Shown: positions 27,706 to 37,135 of the stretch, piece by piece
How the letters are laid out: every line of letters begins with the position of its first letter
Position numbering within the stretch: position 1 is the first letter of the stretch
Assembly (NCBI GenBank): GCA_023417655.1
Contig: JAEZFD010000006.1
Location: forward strand, 1-64,000
Origin: Planctomycetota bacterium
GTDB taxonomy: Bacteria > Planctomycetota > Planctomycetia > Planctomycetales > Planctomycetaceae
Length of the DNA: 64,000 bases
Direction: 5' to 3'
The notes under the pieces: model-generated
The model's database searches: none
What the model was told of the DNA's origin: nothing
Seen by the model: the letters and a program-made list of their open reading frames with translations, nothing else
Translations under genes and position numbers: made by a program

Positions 27706-28593
27706 ATGAAAACAATCGACTACGTCTACCGGTTTGATCCGAAAAACCCTTCTGCGAAACAGTTGCCCCAGGACGCAGAGGCAGCACGAAAGAATCTGGA
27801 AGAAGGGAATCGGATGTTTTCCAAGTGGATGGAGAGTTGTCGAACCGGAGTGATGAGTGACGGAGAGCCCCGTTATGTTGTCCCCTGCAATGGACTCGAA
27901 GTCGGAATGCGACGCTCTCAGGGAGAGATTCCCCCGCAGACCCCTTTCGCGATCGTCGTTGGTTGCTCGGATGCCAGAGTTCCGATCGAGATGCTGTTCG
28001 GGCAAGGTTTTAATGACCTCTTCGTGATCCGTGTCGCCGGTAACGTTCTCGGCGATGTCTGCATGGGGAGTATCGATTTCGCTGTGACAGCACTCCGGGA
28101 GAGTGTCAGGGTGGTTGTGGTTCTCGGGCACAGTGGGTGCGGCGCCGTGAGTGGTGCGGTGGATGCCTACCTGAACCCCGTCAAATTCTGGTCGAGATCC
28201 ATGTCGCCCAACCTTCGGTCGATTGTCGAACGAATCTTTGTTGCCGTCCGGGAAGCGGCCAACGGGTTGAATGAAGTTTGGGGAGAGAACGCTCAAAGTA
28301 TCCCGGGATATCGAGAAGCCCTGATCGAATCCGCTGTTTCCATCAATGCAGCACACGCGGCCTTTGACCTCCGACAGGAAATTGAACGGGACGGACACTG
28401 GGAAATCGAGGTCGTCTACGGTGTCCATAACATTCGAAATCATCAGGTCTGCATGCCGGTTGACCCGAATTCCCCCCGGGATGACGGAAACGTCCGCCTC
28501 GCCGTCGCTCCCAAGAACCCGAATGACTTCCGCGCATTAGCGATTGAGATGGCGAAACTGCTTCAGGGAAAGGCGATTGACTCAGGACATTAA
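27706..28593 (+). CDS. Beta-class carbonic anhydrase
   Basis: A 295-residue zinc enzyme. Zinc ligands and catalytic dyad are in place: C87, D89 and R91 in VVGCSDARVP, with H142 and C145 in LGHSGCGA. The N-terminal 75 residues and the C-terminal tail (about 255-295) are longer than in minimal beta-CAs, and an insertion of about 45 residues (150-195) separates HSGCGA from the last helix. It converts CO2 and bicarbonate in the cytoplasm; no signal peptide. Start at the ATG at 27706. It begins a run of plus-strand genes with small-protein metabolism themes but no obvious operon partner. Confidence 0.9.
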   Translation: MKTIDYVYRFDPKNPSAKQLPQDAEAARKNLEEGNRMFSKWMESCRTGVMSDGEPRYVVPCNGLEVGMRRSQGEIPPQTPFAIVVGCSDARVPIEMLFGQGFNDLFVIRVAGNVLGDVCMGSIDFAVTALRESVRVVVVLGHSGCGAVSGAVDAYLNPVKFWSRSMSPNLRSIVERIFVAVREAANGLNEVWGENAQSIPGYREALIESAVSINAAHAAFDLRQEIERDGHWEIEVVYGVHNIRNHQVCMPVDPNSPRDDGNVRLAVAPKNPNDFRALAIEMAKLLQGKAIDSGH

Positions 28594-28698
28594 TCCCGTT
28601 TATCCACCGGTTTAATAAAATGCCGTATTTAAATTGGAGCGCGATTTGCTACGGGGAGATCGGCCTTCACCTTCTCCACCCCCCGCTAGGCGAATCCC

Positions 28699-29547
28699 AT
28701 GGAATTTCTTGTCTCGAGTACGCTGGAATATGAAACCAAATTTCCGTCGACATTGATCATGAGCATTCTTGCTCAACGAAGTCCTGCCCAGGAAATTCTC
28801 AGTGAATCCCTGCAAATGAACGACGGGATGACACATGAAGAAATCGAGGTCGATGGAAACCGCTTCCTGATTGTTCAAACTCGGAAGGTGAAGAAATTTC
28901 AGGTCACATACGAGGCGAAAGTCGACGTTTCATTTGACGTGCTTCCGGCCCGAGAGTTTGATCCGCAATCCATTGCACAGTTTGATGGCGAAGCAATTTC
29001 GTTCCTCTTTCCCAGTCGTTACTGCCAGTCGGACGAACTTAGCCGCTATGCCTGGGATTATTTCGGGGACAAAGGAACTCCGTACGAAACAGTTCATGCG
29101 ATTTGTGACTGGATTTATGAGAACGTGGAATATCTCCCCGGCACAACGAATTCACGAACTTCGGCCTACGATACGATCACGCAGAGGACCGGTGTCTGCC
29201 GGGATTTTGCCCATCTCGGAATCGCTCTCTGTCGGGCACTGAATATCCCGGCTCGATATCTGACAGCTTATGCATATCAGCTGGATCCACCTGATTTCCA
29301 CGCCCTTTTTGAGGCATACATCGGCGGGCGATGGCTCATCTTCGACCCAACGCGACTCTCTTATCCCAACGGGATCGTGAAGATCGCAAACGGCAAAGAT
29401 GCGGCCGATGCGGCCGTCGCAAGTATCTTTGGACGGGTCTCGGGGAAAGAGATGAATGTCTGCTGCAAACTCGCACCGGGGCAGGACTTCAAGCCAATGG
29501 ATCGGAAACGCCTGGAAAAGAAAGCGGTCGCACTCGACTTAGAATAG
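28699..29547 (+). CDS. Transglutaminase-like cysteine protease-fold protein
   Basis: A 282-residue protein with an N-terminal beta-rich domain (1-95) and a transglutaminase-like core. The catalytic triad is visible: C167 in RTGVCRDFAHLG, H201 in PPDFHALFEAY and D216 in IFDPTR. Bacterial members are usually proteases or amidases rather than cross-linking enzymes. No signal peptide. A second, distinct transglutaminase-like gene follows after 152 bp on the same strand; such pairs or trios occur in operons in other bacteria. Confidence 0.9.
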   Translation: MEFLVSSTLEYETKFPSTLIMSILAQRSPAQEILSESLQMNDGMTHEEIEVDGNRFLIVQTRKVKKFQVTYEAKVDVSFDVLPAREFDPQSIAQFDGEAISFLFPSRYCQSDELSRYAWDYFGDKGTPYETVHAICDWIYENVEYLPGTTNSRTSAYDTITQRTGVCRDFAHLGIALCRALNIPARYLTAYAYQLDPPDFHALFEAYIGGRWLIFDPTRLSYPNGIVKIANGKDAADAAVASIFGRVSGKEMNVCCKLAPGQDFKPMDRKRLEKKAVALDLE

Positions 29548-29699
29548 AGCAGAGTCGGAAACAATGCAGCAGCACTGGAAGCGAGGGGCGGTCTTGTTCG
29601 GATGCATCCGGCACCTATCCTGAGGTTAAGCAAAGTGCTCGAGGAAATTTGACCAAATCGCCATTCGGGAGTTCGACTCCTTCGGAAAACTTCGATGCC

Positions 29700-30560
29700 A
29701 TGGCCCGCCTGAGAATTCGCCATCAGACCATCTATCGATACCGGCGGCCTGTCGCCTTTGGACGGCATCGACTCGTGATCCGACCCCGCGAAGGTCATGA
29801 TGTCTTTGTGGAATCGCTGAAGCTCACGATCCAGCCGGCACACCAGATTACATGGATTCGCGATATCTTCGGGAATTCGGTCGCCATCGTCGATTTCCAT
29901 GCCAGGGCGGACGAACTTGTCATCGAAAATGACGTCACCATCGGGCGTCGGCTCCCTTTTCCAGATATCAGCGGCCCGGAACCGTGGCAGATCTCTTACC
30001 CCGTGGTTTACGACGTTCTTGAGGCCGCCGCGACCGCTCCCTTTCTGACTCCCAACTTCCCTGACGATGTCGAAATCGTGCGGGGATGGTTGAACAGTCT
30101 CCCATTTCATCCCGATGCAAACGACGCGGAGGCCTACCTGCTGCGAATCGGAGAGCACGTTCACAAGACCATTCGCTACCAACGCCGTCTTGAGAAAGGG
30201 GTGCAGACTCCGACGAAGACGCTGGAACTGCGGACGGGTTCCTGCCGCGATCTCGCGACATTGACGATGGAAGCCGCACGGACCGCCGGGATCGCGAGCC
30301 GTTTCGTCAGTGGCTACCTCGATTGTCGCGCATCAGAGGCGGGGAGGGCAGCCATGCACGCCTGGGTCGAGTTCTATCTGCCGACTCTCGGATGGCGGGG
30401 CTATGACCCGACTTTGGGGGAACCGACTTCCCTGAAACATGTCACCGTGGGCGTCAGCAATCATCCGCGGGGTGTCATGCCGGTCTCAGGAATGTTCACC
30501 GGCAACGCTTCCGAAACATTGCAGATGATCGCGCAGGTTCAGATCGACAAAATCGGGTGA
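29700..30560 (+). CDS. Transglutaminase-like protein with bacterial N-terminal domain
   Basis: A 286-residue protein from the ATG at 29700. The bacterial transglutaminase N-terminal domain (RLRIRHQTIYRYRRPVAFGRHRLVIRPR, residues 3-80) precedes a core with C182 (RTGSCRDLATL), H220 (AAMHAWVEFYL) and D236 (GYDPTLG). The open frame extends upstream to 29331, but that part overlaps the previous gene and has no family match. Cytoplasmic by lack of a signal. Its substrate and relation to the preceding paralogue are unknown. The intact triad suggests activity. Confidence 0.9.
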   Translation: MARLRIRHQTIYRYRRPVAFGRHRLVIRPREGHDVFVESLKLTIQPAHQITWIRDIFGNSVAIVDFHARADELVIENDVTIGRRLPFPDISGPEPWQISYPVVYDVLEAAATAPFLTPNFPDDVEIVRGWLNSLPFHPDANDAEAYLLRIGEHVHKTIRYQRRLEKGVQTPTKTLELRTGSCRDLATLTMEAARTAGIASRFVSGYLDCRASEAGRAAMHAWVEFYLPTLGWRGYDPTLGEPTSLKHVTVGVSNHPRGVMPVSGMFTGNASETLQMIAQVQIDKIG

Positions 30561-30722
30561 CTCGCAGACTGTCGTACTCTCTCCTCAGGTATTCCTTGAG
30601 AGGCGACGACTGTCCCCGATTTGCATAGAGTGTCCCGACTGAGTTCCGATGAATCTGCACTTCAATCTGCACTCCTGGAAATCGCAGATTCCGGAATGAA
30701 CCGCCGCTCAAGGAACCAATGT

Positions 30723-31679
30723 ATGCAGGCAGTCGAATTTGGGTCGCAAGGACTGAAATGGCATCAGGATGTCGCTCCACATCCCCAAGCAGGTCTCATT
30801 CCGGTACGAGTGCTGACGGCCGGAATCTGCGAGACTGACCTGCAATTGATCCAAGGCTACATGGGGTTTCAGGGAATTCTTGGGCACGAATTCGTTGGAA
30901 TTGCTGAGTCTGGAGTCTTCTCCGGACAACGGGTCTGCGGGGAAATCAATTGTGCCTGCCGGAAGTGTGACACGTGCCGACAGGGACGATTCACCCACTG
31001 CCCGAATCGCACCGTGATTGGCATCCTCAATCACGACGGAGCCTTTGCCGAGCGAGTCTGGGTGCCTGAAGAAAACCTCCATCCGATCCCAGACTCGATT
31101 TCCAATGATGAAGCGGTCTTCGTGGAACCGCTGGCCGCAGCTTTTCGGATTGGCGAGCAACTCGACCTTTCCCGGTTTCATCAAGTGATCGTTCTTGGCG
31201 ACGGCCGACTGGGGAATCTTTGTGCTCAGGTCCTGCAACTGCAGGGAAAGTCCCCGCTGGTGATCGGAAAGCATGAGTCCAAACTCAACCGCCTTCGCTC
31301 GATGGGCATCAGGACTGAACTTCTATCCGAGGCGTCACAGAATCAGGTGGCCGATCTGGTGGTGGATTGCACAGGCTCCGCAACCGGGTTTCAGGACGCC
31401 TGCCGATTGACCCGGCCTCAAGGAACCATCGTGATGAAAACCACGGTTGCCGGCCAGACAGGGCCAAACCTCGCTCCGGTCGTCATCGACGAATTCCAGA
31501 TCGTTGGCTCGCGATGTGGTCCGTTCCCACCAGCCATCGAAGCGCTCGCCCGGCGGGAAGTTCAGGTCACCGATCTGATCACAGGGCGTTTTCCACTTTG
31601 CGACGCGATCCAGGCGTTTGAACAGGCTCGCCAGAAAGGGCAGATGAAAATTCTCTTCGACATCAGCAACGAAGAGTGA
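30723..31679 (+). CDS. Zinc-dependent MDR-family dehydrogenase
   Basis: A 318-residue medium-chain dehydrogenase. Catalytic zinc ligands are C36 (GICETDL) and H55-E56 (LGHEFVG). The structural zinc lobe is complete with C79, C82, C85 and C93 (CACRKCDTCRQGRFTHC). The NAD(P) fold follows with VIVLGDGRLGNLCAQ, where the usual GxGxxG is GDGRLG. VDCTGSATGFQDA and the C-terminal MKILFDI are family-typical. The substrate is probably a polyol or alcohol; it cannot be named from sequence. Start at the ATG at 30723 with AGGA upstream. Confidence 0.88.
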   Translation: MQAVEFGSQGLKWHQDVAPHPQAGLIPVRVLTAGICETDLQLIQGYMGFQGILGHEFVGIAESGVFSGQRVCGEINCACRKCDTCRQGRFTHCPNRTVIGILNHDGAFAERVWVPEENLHPIPDSISNDEAVFVEPLAAAFRIGEQLDLSRFHQVIVLGDGRLGNLCAQVLQLQGKSPLVIGKHESKLNRLRSMGIRTELLSEASQNQVADLVVDCTGSATGFQDACRLTRPQGTIVMKTTVAGQTGPNLAPVVIDEFQIVGSRCGPFPPAIEALARREVQVTDLITGRFPLCDAIQAFEQARQKGQMKILFDISNEE

Positions 31680-31777
31680 CGTTGCCGCGCACAAGAGCGT
31701 GATCTGTGTTGACATCCCGATGGCCGTGAATCACAACACAACTGGACCATTCCGCGAAACATCCTGAGGAGCGTGAG

Positions 31778-32575
31778 ATGCCTCGCTTACGACTGCGTTC
31801 GGATTCCTTCGGTCTCTGCAAAACTCTGGCCGTGCTGTTTGTCTGCTTGGGAGGCGGGCTTTGGGCGGCCGAAGAGTGGAAGTCAGGAATCGTCTGGGAA
31901 AAGCCGAAGATCGTCACCCCCGGGGATGAAAATACTCCTCCATCAGATGCAATCGTCCTGTTCGACGGGAAGTCTCTCGATGCCTGGAATGGGGTCAAGA
32001 ACTGGGACATCAAGGACGGAGCCGCAACAGCAGGCAGCGCCATTTCCACGAAGCAGGGCTTCGGGGACTGCCAGCTGCATCTTGAGTTCGCAACCCCCAG
32101 CAAGGTCAAAGGATCAGGGCAGGGGCGAGGCAACAATGGCGTCCTGATCATGGGAGCCTATGAACTTCAGATTCTCGACTCCTATGAAAATGAGACCTAC
32201 TACGACGGTCAGTGCGGTTCGGTCTATAAGCAGCATCCGCCTCTCGTGAATGCCTGTCGCAAACCGGGGGAGTGGCAGACCTATGACATCATTTTCACCG
32301 CTCCCCGGTTCGAAGCGGACGGCAAATTGAAATCGCCCGCCCGAATGACGGTGCTCCAGAACGGGGTTCTAGTCCAGAACAATTTTGAACTCACTGGCGC
32401 AACTGCATGGCACAAACCGCCAGAGTACACCGCTCATCCCGATCGGGCTCCACTGACGCTCGCCTATCACGGCGACCCAGTGCAGTTCCGAAACATCTGG
32501 ATTCGGGACCTGATGCCAGCCAAATCCGACATTCCACCTGCCAAGGCGCCAGAATCCCCTCAGACAGTCCGCTGA
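31778..32575 (+). CDS. Secreted DUF1080 (3-keto-disaccharide hydrolase-like) protein
   Basis: A 265-residue exported protein. The signal sequence (about 1-30, FGLCKTLAVLFVCLGGGLWAAEE) is followed by a concanavalin-like beta-sandwich of the DUF1080 type: IVLFDGKSLDAWNG, DCQLHLEFATP, GNNGVLIMGAYELQILDSY, YDIIFTAPRF and a C-terminal VQFRNIWIRDL. DUF1080 proteins are greatly expanded in planctomycetes, and members hydrolyse 3-keto-glucosides or bind glycans. It probably acts outside the cytoplasm. The last 20 residues are Pro/Ala-rich. Confidence 0.9.
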   Translation: MPRLRLRSDSFGLCKTLAVLFVCLGGGLWAAEEWKSGIVWEKPKIVTPGDENTPPSDAIVLFDGKSLDAWNGVKNWDIKDGAATAGSAISTKQGFGDCQLHLEFATPSKVKGSGQGRGNNGVLIMGAYELQILDSYENETYYDGQCGSVYKQHPPLVNACRKPGEWQTYDIIFTAPRFEADGKLKSPARMTVLQNGVLVQNNFELTGATAWHKPPEYTAHPDRAPLTLAYHGDPVQFRNIWIRDLMPAKSDIPPAKAPESPQTVR

Positions 32576-32693
32576 TCTCTCTGGAAGGCTTCCGTCGAGA
32601 AACTTTGTCTCATACACTTCGACAAACATCGTTGAATCCGCGTTTGCTTCATCGACTTCCCTCGATCGTCAATAGACCAGGCACCAGTCAGCA

Positions 32694-33596
<903 letters not shown>

Positions 33597-33611
33597 TCAA
33601 ATCTGAATCCC

Positions 33612-33650
33612 AAGAGCGTCCTGATTAAACCAGCGACGCTCTTTTCTTTT
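33612..33650 (+). terminator. Terminator of sucD
   Basis: AAGAGCGTC (33612-33620) pairs with GACGCTCTT (33635-33643), 14-nt loop, followed by TTCTTTTTG. Confidence 0.85.
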
Positions 33651-33674
33651 TGTCACCTTCAACTGAGGGACATG

Positions 33675-34094
33675 ATGGCTAGCCCGCAGTCGAGCGAGGC
33701 CCGCCGATTCTATCGCTGTGCTTTCCAGCGATTTGAAGAAGCAGGTGTCCTCTTCAGGGCAGAGTTGACAACCGGTGCCGTCTATCTCGCAGGCTACGGC
33801 GTCGAGTGCATCTTAAAAGCGATGCTCCTCCAGACCGCTCCCCCCGGGCGGCAGAAGGATATTCTCGACTCATTCCGCGGACGCTCGGCACACGATTTTG
33901 GATGGCTTCGCGAGAATTACCTGCTCAACGGCGGGGCACGATTTCCAATGGAAACAACGAAGAACTTCATGCTGGTGAGCGATTGGTCAACTGACCTCCG
34001 CTACTCCCCTGTTAGAATTGGGAATGCAGACGCCGAAACGTTTTTGAATGCAGCCAGGCACATCCTGAGCTGGGCTGATGGGAGAATTCGATGA
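33675..34094 (+). CDS. HEPN-domain protein
   Basis: A small helical protein of about 140 residues. The first half has the HEPN pattern of two long helices, RFYRCAFQRFEEAGVLFRA and AVYLAGYGVECILKAMLLQ. An R-x4-H motif (RGRSAH, residues 69-74 counted from the ATG at 33672) matches the HEPN ribonuclease active site. HEPN proteins act as RNases in toxin-antitoxin and defence systems, although some are inactive RNA-binding partners. GAGGGA precedes two adjacent ATGs (33672 and 33675); spacing favours the second. It overlaps the next gene by ATGA, so the two are translationally coupled. The usual partner, a minimal nucleotidyltransferase, is absent. Confidence 0.75.
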   Translation: MASPQSSEARRFYRCAFQRFEEAGVLFRAELTTGAVYLAGYGVECILKAMLLQTAPPGRQKDILDSFRGRSAHDFGWLRENYLLNGGARFPMETTKNFMLVSDWSTDLRYSPVRIGNADAETFLNAARHILSWADGRIR

Positions 34095-34411
34095 CCGTCA
34101 ACACCGACACTGAGAGCGACCATATCCTAAAGCAAATCAAAGGTGCGCTGAAGGACTATGAGTTGAGGCATCCTCAGGCCCAAGTCGATCTGTACCGTCA
34201 GAATCAGGTCTCCGTGAGAATCAGAGTCATTGACCCTGACTTCGCGAGTCATTGCAGATCTGAGCGACACGAGATCATTTGGACGTATCTCCAACATCTT
34301 CCAGAGGACGTTTCAGGGGACATCAGCATGATCGTGTTAATCACCCCCGACGAGCGCATGACATCTTTCGCGAACCTTGAATTTGAGGATCCTCTCCCCT
34401 CTCGGTTCTGA
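34091..34411 (+). CDS. Small protein with BolA-like pattern, coupled to HEPN gene
   Basis: A 106-residue acidic protein whose start overlaps the HEPN stop codon. I do not recognise an exact family. The order of elements (helix ILKQIKGALKDYE, strand QVDLYRQN, strand VSVRIRVIDPDF, then RSERHEIIWTYLQHL and a strand SMIVLITPDE) resembles the BolA fold, in which V-S-x-x-F is followed by an R-H helix. The C-terminus ends in SFANLEFEDPLPSRF. The tight overlap means the two proteins are made together. It could be the antidote or a regulatory partner of the HEPN protein; this is inference. Confidence 0.6.
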   Translation: MTVNTDTESDHILKQIKGALKDYELRHPQAQVDLYRQNQVSVRIRVIDPDFASHCRSERHEIIWTYLQHLPEDVSGDISMIVLITPDERMTSFANLEFEDPLPSRF

Positions 34412-34461
34412 GTGATCTTGCCCCATTCGGTCAGTTCTCCATCTCCTTCAAAGGTTCCCCG

Positions 34462-35214
34462 ATGTCTCTTGATCGACGTGAATTTCTGCAGACCACTTTG
34501 GCGGCTGGTATGGGCGCAGGAGCGTTGTCTCTCGGTGCGACCGCCACTGCCGCCGAAAAGTCACAAGGACTGATTCAGCCAGGGAACGTGGTTCTGTTTC
34601 AGGGAGACTCCATCACCGATACCCGTCGGAGTCGACAAACTGCCGACGAGCCGAACCTGAAGTCGACACTGGGCAACGGCTATGCGTGGATGGCTGCCCT
34701 GCAGATCCTGACCGACCGCCCCGATGACAACCTCAAGATCTACAACCGCGGCATCAGCGGAAACAAAGTGCACCAGTTGATCGCCCGCTGGGACGTCGAT
34801 TGCCTGCAGTTGAAGCCTGACGTTCTCAGTATTCTGATCGGCGTCAACGACATCTGGCACAAGCTGGATGGCAAGTACGACGGAACACTCGAAACGTACG
34901 AGAACGATTACCGCAAGTTGCTCACTCAGACCAAAGCAGCCTTGCCGAACGTGAAGCTGGTCATCTGCGAGCCGTTCGTTCTCCGCTGCGGAGCCGTGAA
35001 AGACAACTGGTTCCCGGAGTTCGATGGATTCCGGGCCATCGCTAAAAAGATCTCAGAGGAATTCAAGACGGTCTTCGTGCCGTTCCAGTCCGCGTTTGAT
35101 ATCGCGGTGAAGTACGCTCCGCCAGAAGCCTGGGCGGCCGACGGAGTCCACCCCACTGCGGACGGCGCTGCGCTGATGGCCCATGAGTGGTTGAAGGTGG
35201 TTCACGCCGGATAG
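34462..35214 (+). CDS. Tat-exported SGNH/GDSL hydrolase
   Basis: A 250-residue esterase or lipase-like protein. The N-terminus SLDRREFLQTTLAAGMG is a twin-arginine signal with a hydrophobic stretch ending in ATATAAEK. The SGNH blocks are VLFQGDSITD (nucleophile S50), YNRGISGN, LIGVNDIW and DGVHPTADG with the catalytic Asp and His. It is exported folded and probably removes acyl or acetyl groups from glycans. A stem-loop follows 35 bp after the stop. Confidence 0.9.
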   Translation: MSLDRREFLQTTLAAGMGAGALSLGATATAAEKSQGLIQPGNVVLFQGDSITDTRRSRQTADEPNLKSTLGNGYAWMAALQILTDRPDDNLKIYNRGISGNKVHQLIARWDVDCLQLKPDVLSILIGVNDIWHKLDGKYDGTLETYENDYRKLLTQTKAALPNVKLVICEPFVLRCGAVKDNWFPEFDGFRAIAKKISEEFKTVFVPFQSAFDIAVKYAPPEAWAADGVHPTADGAALMAHEWLKVVHAG

Positions 35215-35544
35215 TCGTTCTCCGTCGCTATTCGACTCAGATTCATGCTTTCCCCTGAGCTGACAGCACTGCTGCCTGCTCAGGGGAATCTCATTTCAGG
35301 CAGACGACATCGGGAAATGAAGCACTTCTGGGATCTCAGCACTTTTCCGGCGCTGGGGACGAGGGAAATTGGTCCCGTCTCTTTGTCGGTTTTGATCCCG
35401 AAATTCTCATCCCGAATGCCGCTGTTTGAGAAACGACTGAAGTCTGGATCGGTCCAGAGCGTAACTCCGGAACAAACCTGAACACGATCTCACAAAATGA
35501 CAGACGATTCTCGGACCTGAATACGCAGCGGTTTCGGCCAGTCG
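35215..35544. other. Intergenic region with a stem-loop
   Basis: About 330 bp between convergent genes. TTCCCCTGAGC (35250-35260) pairs with 35278-35288 around a 17-nt loop, followed by TCTCATTT, a weak terminator for the SGNH gene. A 78-codon frame at 35245-35481 starts inside this stem-loop and is unlikely to be a gene. Nothing else clear. Confidence 0.5.
35250..35297 (+). terminator. Stem-loop, probable terminator of the SGNH hydrolase gene
   Basis: An 11-bp perfect stem (35250-35260 with 35278-35288) followed by a weak T-rich tail. Confidence 0.55.
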
Positions 35545-35970
35545 TTAAGACTCAAGCGTTGCATCGAGAGTGATGTCTGCGTTTAACACTTTCGAAACCG
35601 GGCATCCGGTTTTCGCCATCTCCGCCAGCTTGAGGAACGTTTCCTGATCGGCGCCAGGAATCTTCGCTTTCAGAGTGAGATGCACCATCGTAATGGCGAA
35701 ACCGCCGTCGACCTGATCCAGAGAAACATCCGCCCGGGTTTCGATTCGTTCGGCAGTCAGGCGTGCTTCACCCAGAATCATCGAGAACGCCATCGAGAAG
35801 CAGCCTGCGTGGGCTGCCCCAATCAGTTCTTCCGGCGTTGTTCCCGGCGTGCCTTCAAAGCGGCTCTTGAATCCATAGGGAAGATCCTTCAAGGCCCCAC
35901 TCTTTGTGGAGACAGTCCCTTTCCCGTCGCGAAGCCCCCCTTGCCAAACCGCACTGCCATAGGTTTTCAT
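35545..35970 (-). CDS. OsmC-family peroxidase
   Basis: A 141-residue organic-hydroperoxide reductase. The two catalytic cysteines are C57 (AAHAGCFSMAFS) and C123 (KTGCPVSKVLNADI), the standard OsmC spacing. The N-terminal WQGGLRDGKGTVSTKSGAL and EGTPGTTPEELI blocks identify the OsmC subgroup rather than Ohr. It reduces organic peroxides in the cytoplasm with thiol cofactors. Single gene, convergent with the SGNH gene and divergent from the alpha/beta hydrolase gene. Confidence 0.92.
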   Translation of the reverse strand: MKTYGSAVWQGGLRDGKGTVSTKSGALKDLPYGFKSRFEGTPGTTPEELIGAAHAGCFSMAFSMILGEARLTAERIETRADVSLDQVDGGFAITMVHLTLKAKIPGADQETFLKLAEMAKTGCPVSKVLNADITLDATLES

Positions 35971-36169
35971 GGACCCATCCTGATGGAGACTAAGGAATCA
36001 ATCACATTGACTGAGTTTAAAGAACAAATTTCGACTCACCAGAGGAAGTCTGCGGATTCTGCGGCCTTAACTATCAAATCGCTGGCATCAAAAAGTTGTT
36101 AAATATCAGACAAAGTCATCTTCAACATTCTGTTCACACATTCAATACCTTTCTCACCGGGTGCCGCCC

Positions 36170-37060
36170 ATGATGCGAATTCTGATTCTTGCAACCTTCT
36201 TTCTTGTTCCAGCTAGCGGCTTACTAAACGCGGCAGATCCCATCACGTTGCCCCTGTGGCCGCTGGGAACCCCCGGCCCGATGCCCGAAATCTCTGCAGA
36301 AACCCGAAAGCGAATTGAATCCTATGGAGGCATCACAACGCCCCGGCTGTCATTTATTCATGAACCGACTATCACGGTTTATCGCCCGGTGAATCCAAAC
36401 GGAACGGCGGTGATTGTCGCCCCCGGCGGGGGCTTTATGTTTCTGTCAGCGTCCTTCGAAGGGACAGATGTTTGTCACTGGTTGAATTCGTTGGGAGTGA
36501 CCGCTGTCCTATTGAAATACCGCACGCCGACGCGCGATGGCGTCCCCCCGTACGAGCTGCCGGTGCAGGATGCCCAGCGGGCCATGGGACTGGTTCGACA
36601 TCACGCGAGCGAATGGAATATCAATCCGGCGAAAGTCGGGCTGCTCGGTTTCTCGGCCGGAGCCAATCTCGCAGGTCATGCTGCGTGGGAGAACGATCAA
36701 CGGACCTACCTGCAGGATCCCCGCTATGACGATCCCCGCGGGCCTGACTTCCTGGTGTTCATCTATGGAGGCGGCTTCACAAATCCGGTCGATCCCGGTC
36801 AGTTAAAACCTGACTTCAAGCTCCCTGAGAATGCGCCTCCGGCGTTCTTCCTTGTTTCGCACGACGACAAGAATAACCCGGTCGAGGCGGCACAGCTTTA
36901 TCTGGCTTATCAGCGTCAAAAGCTACCGACGGAACTGCATATCTTCACCAAGGGAGGACATGGCTATGGGATTCGGAAAACCGAGCATCCTGTCGCCGGC
37001 TGGCCGCGTCTCTGCGGCGAATGGATGGCGAGCCTGAAACTGATCCCGGCAACTCCCTGA
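36170..37060 (+). CDS. Secreted alpha/beta hydrolase (BD-FAE/acetyl-xylan esterase-like)
   Basis: About 296 residues from the ATG at 36170; a GTG at 36161 in frame is an alternative. The signal peptide is about residues 1-21 (ILATFFLVPASGLLNAAD). Hydrolase landmarks are VIVAPGGGFMFLS (oxyanion HGGG-like loop), the nucleophile elbow LLGFSAGANLAGHAA, DDPRGPDFLVFIYGGGF, FFLVSHDDKNNPVEAA (catalytic Asp region) and HIFTKGGHGYGIR (catalytic His). It belongs to secreted esterases acting on acylated or feruloylated polysaccharides. It sits 75 bp upstream of mfd on the same strand, but a shared function is unlikely. Confidence 0.9.
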   Translation: MMRILILATFFLVPASGLLNAADPITLPLWPLGTPGPMPEISAETRKRIESYGGITTPRLSFIHEPTITVYRPVNPNGTAVIVAPGGGFMFLSASFEGTDVCHWLNSLGVTAVLLKYRTPTRDGVPPYELPVQDAQRAMGLVRHHASEWNINPAKVGLLGFSAGANLAGHAAWENDQRTYLQDPRYDDPRGPDFLVFIYGGGFTNPVDPGQLKPDFKLPENAPPAFFLVSHDDKNNPVEAAQLYLAYQRQKLPTELHIFTKGGHGYGIRKTEHPVAGWPRLCGEWMASLKLIPATP

Positions 37061-37135
37061 TCCCGGCGGGATACCCCGGTTTTCCTGCGGATCATGGACC
37101 GTGAGAACGTCGGCTGCTAAGTTGTTTGTACTCCT

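Noticed and set aside
29664..29685. GGGAGTTCGACTCC resembles a tRNA T-arm
   Set aside because: No acceptor, D-arm or anticodon arm could be built upstream, and it lies just before the start of a transglutaminase gene.
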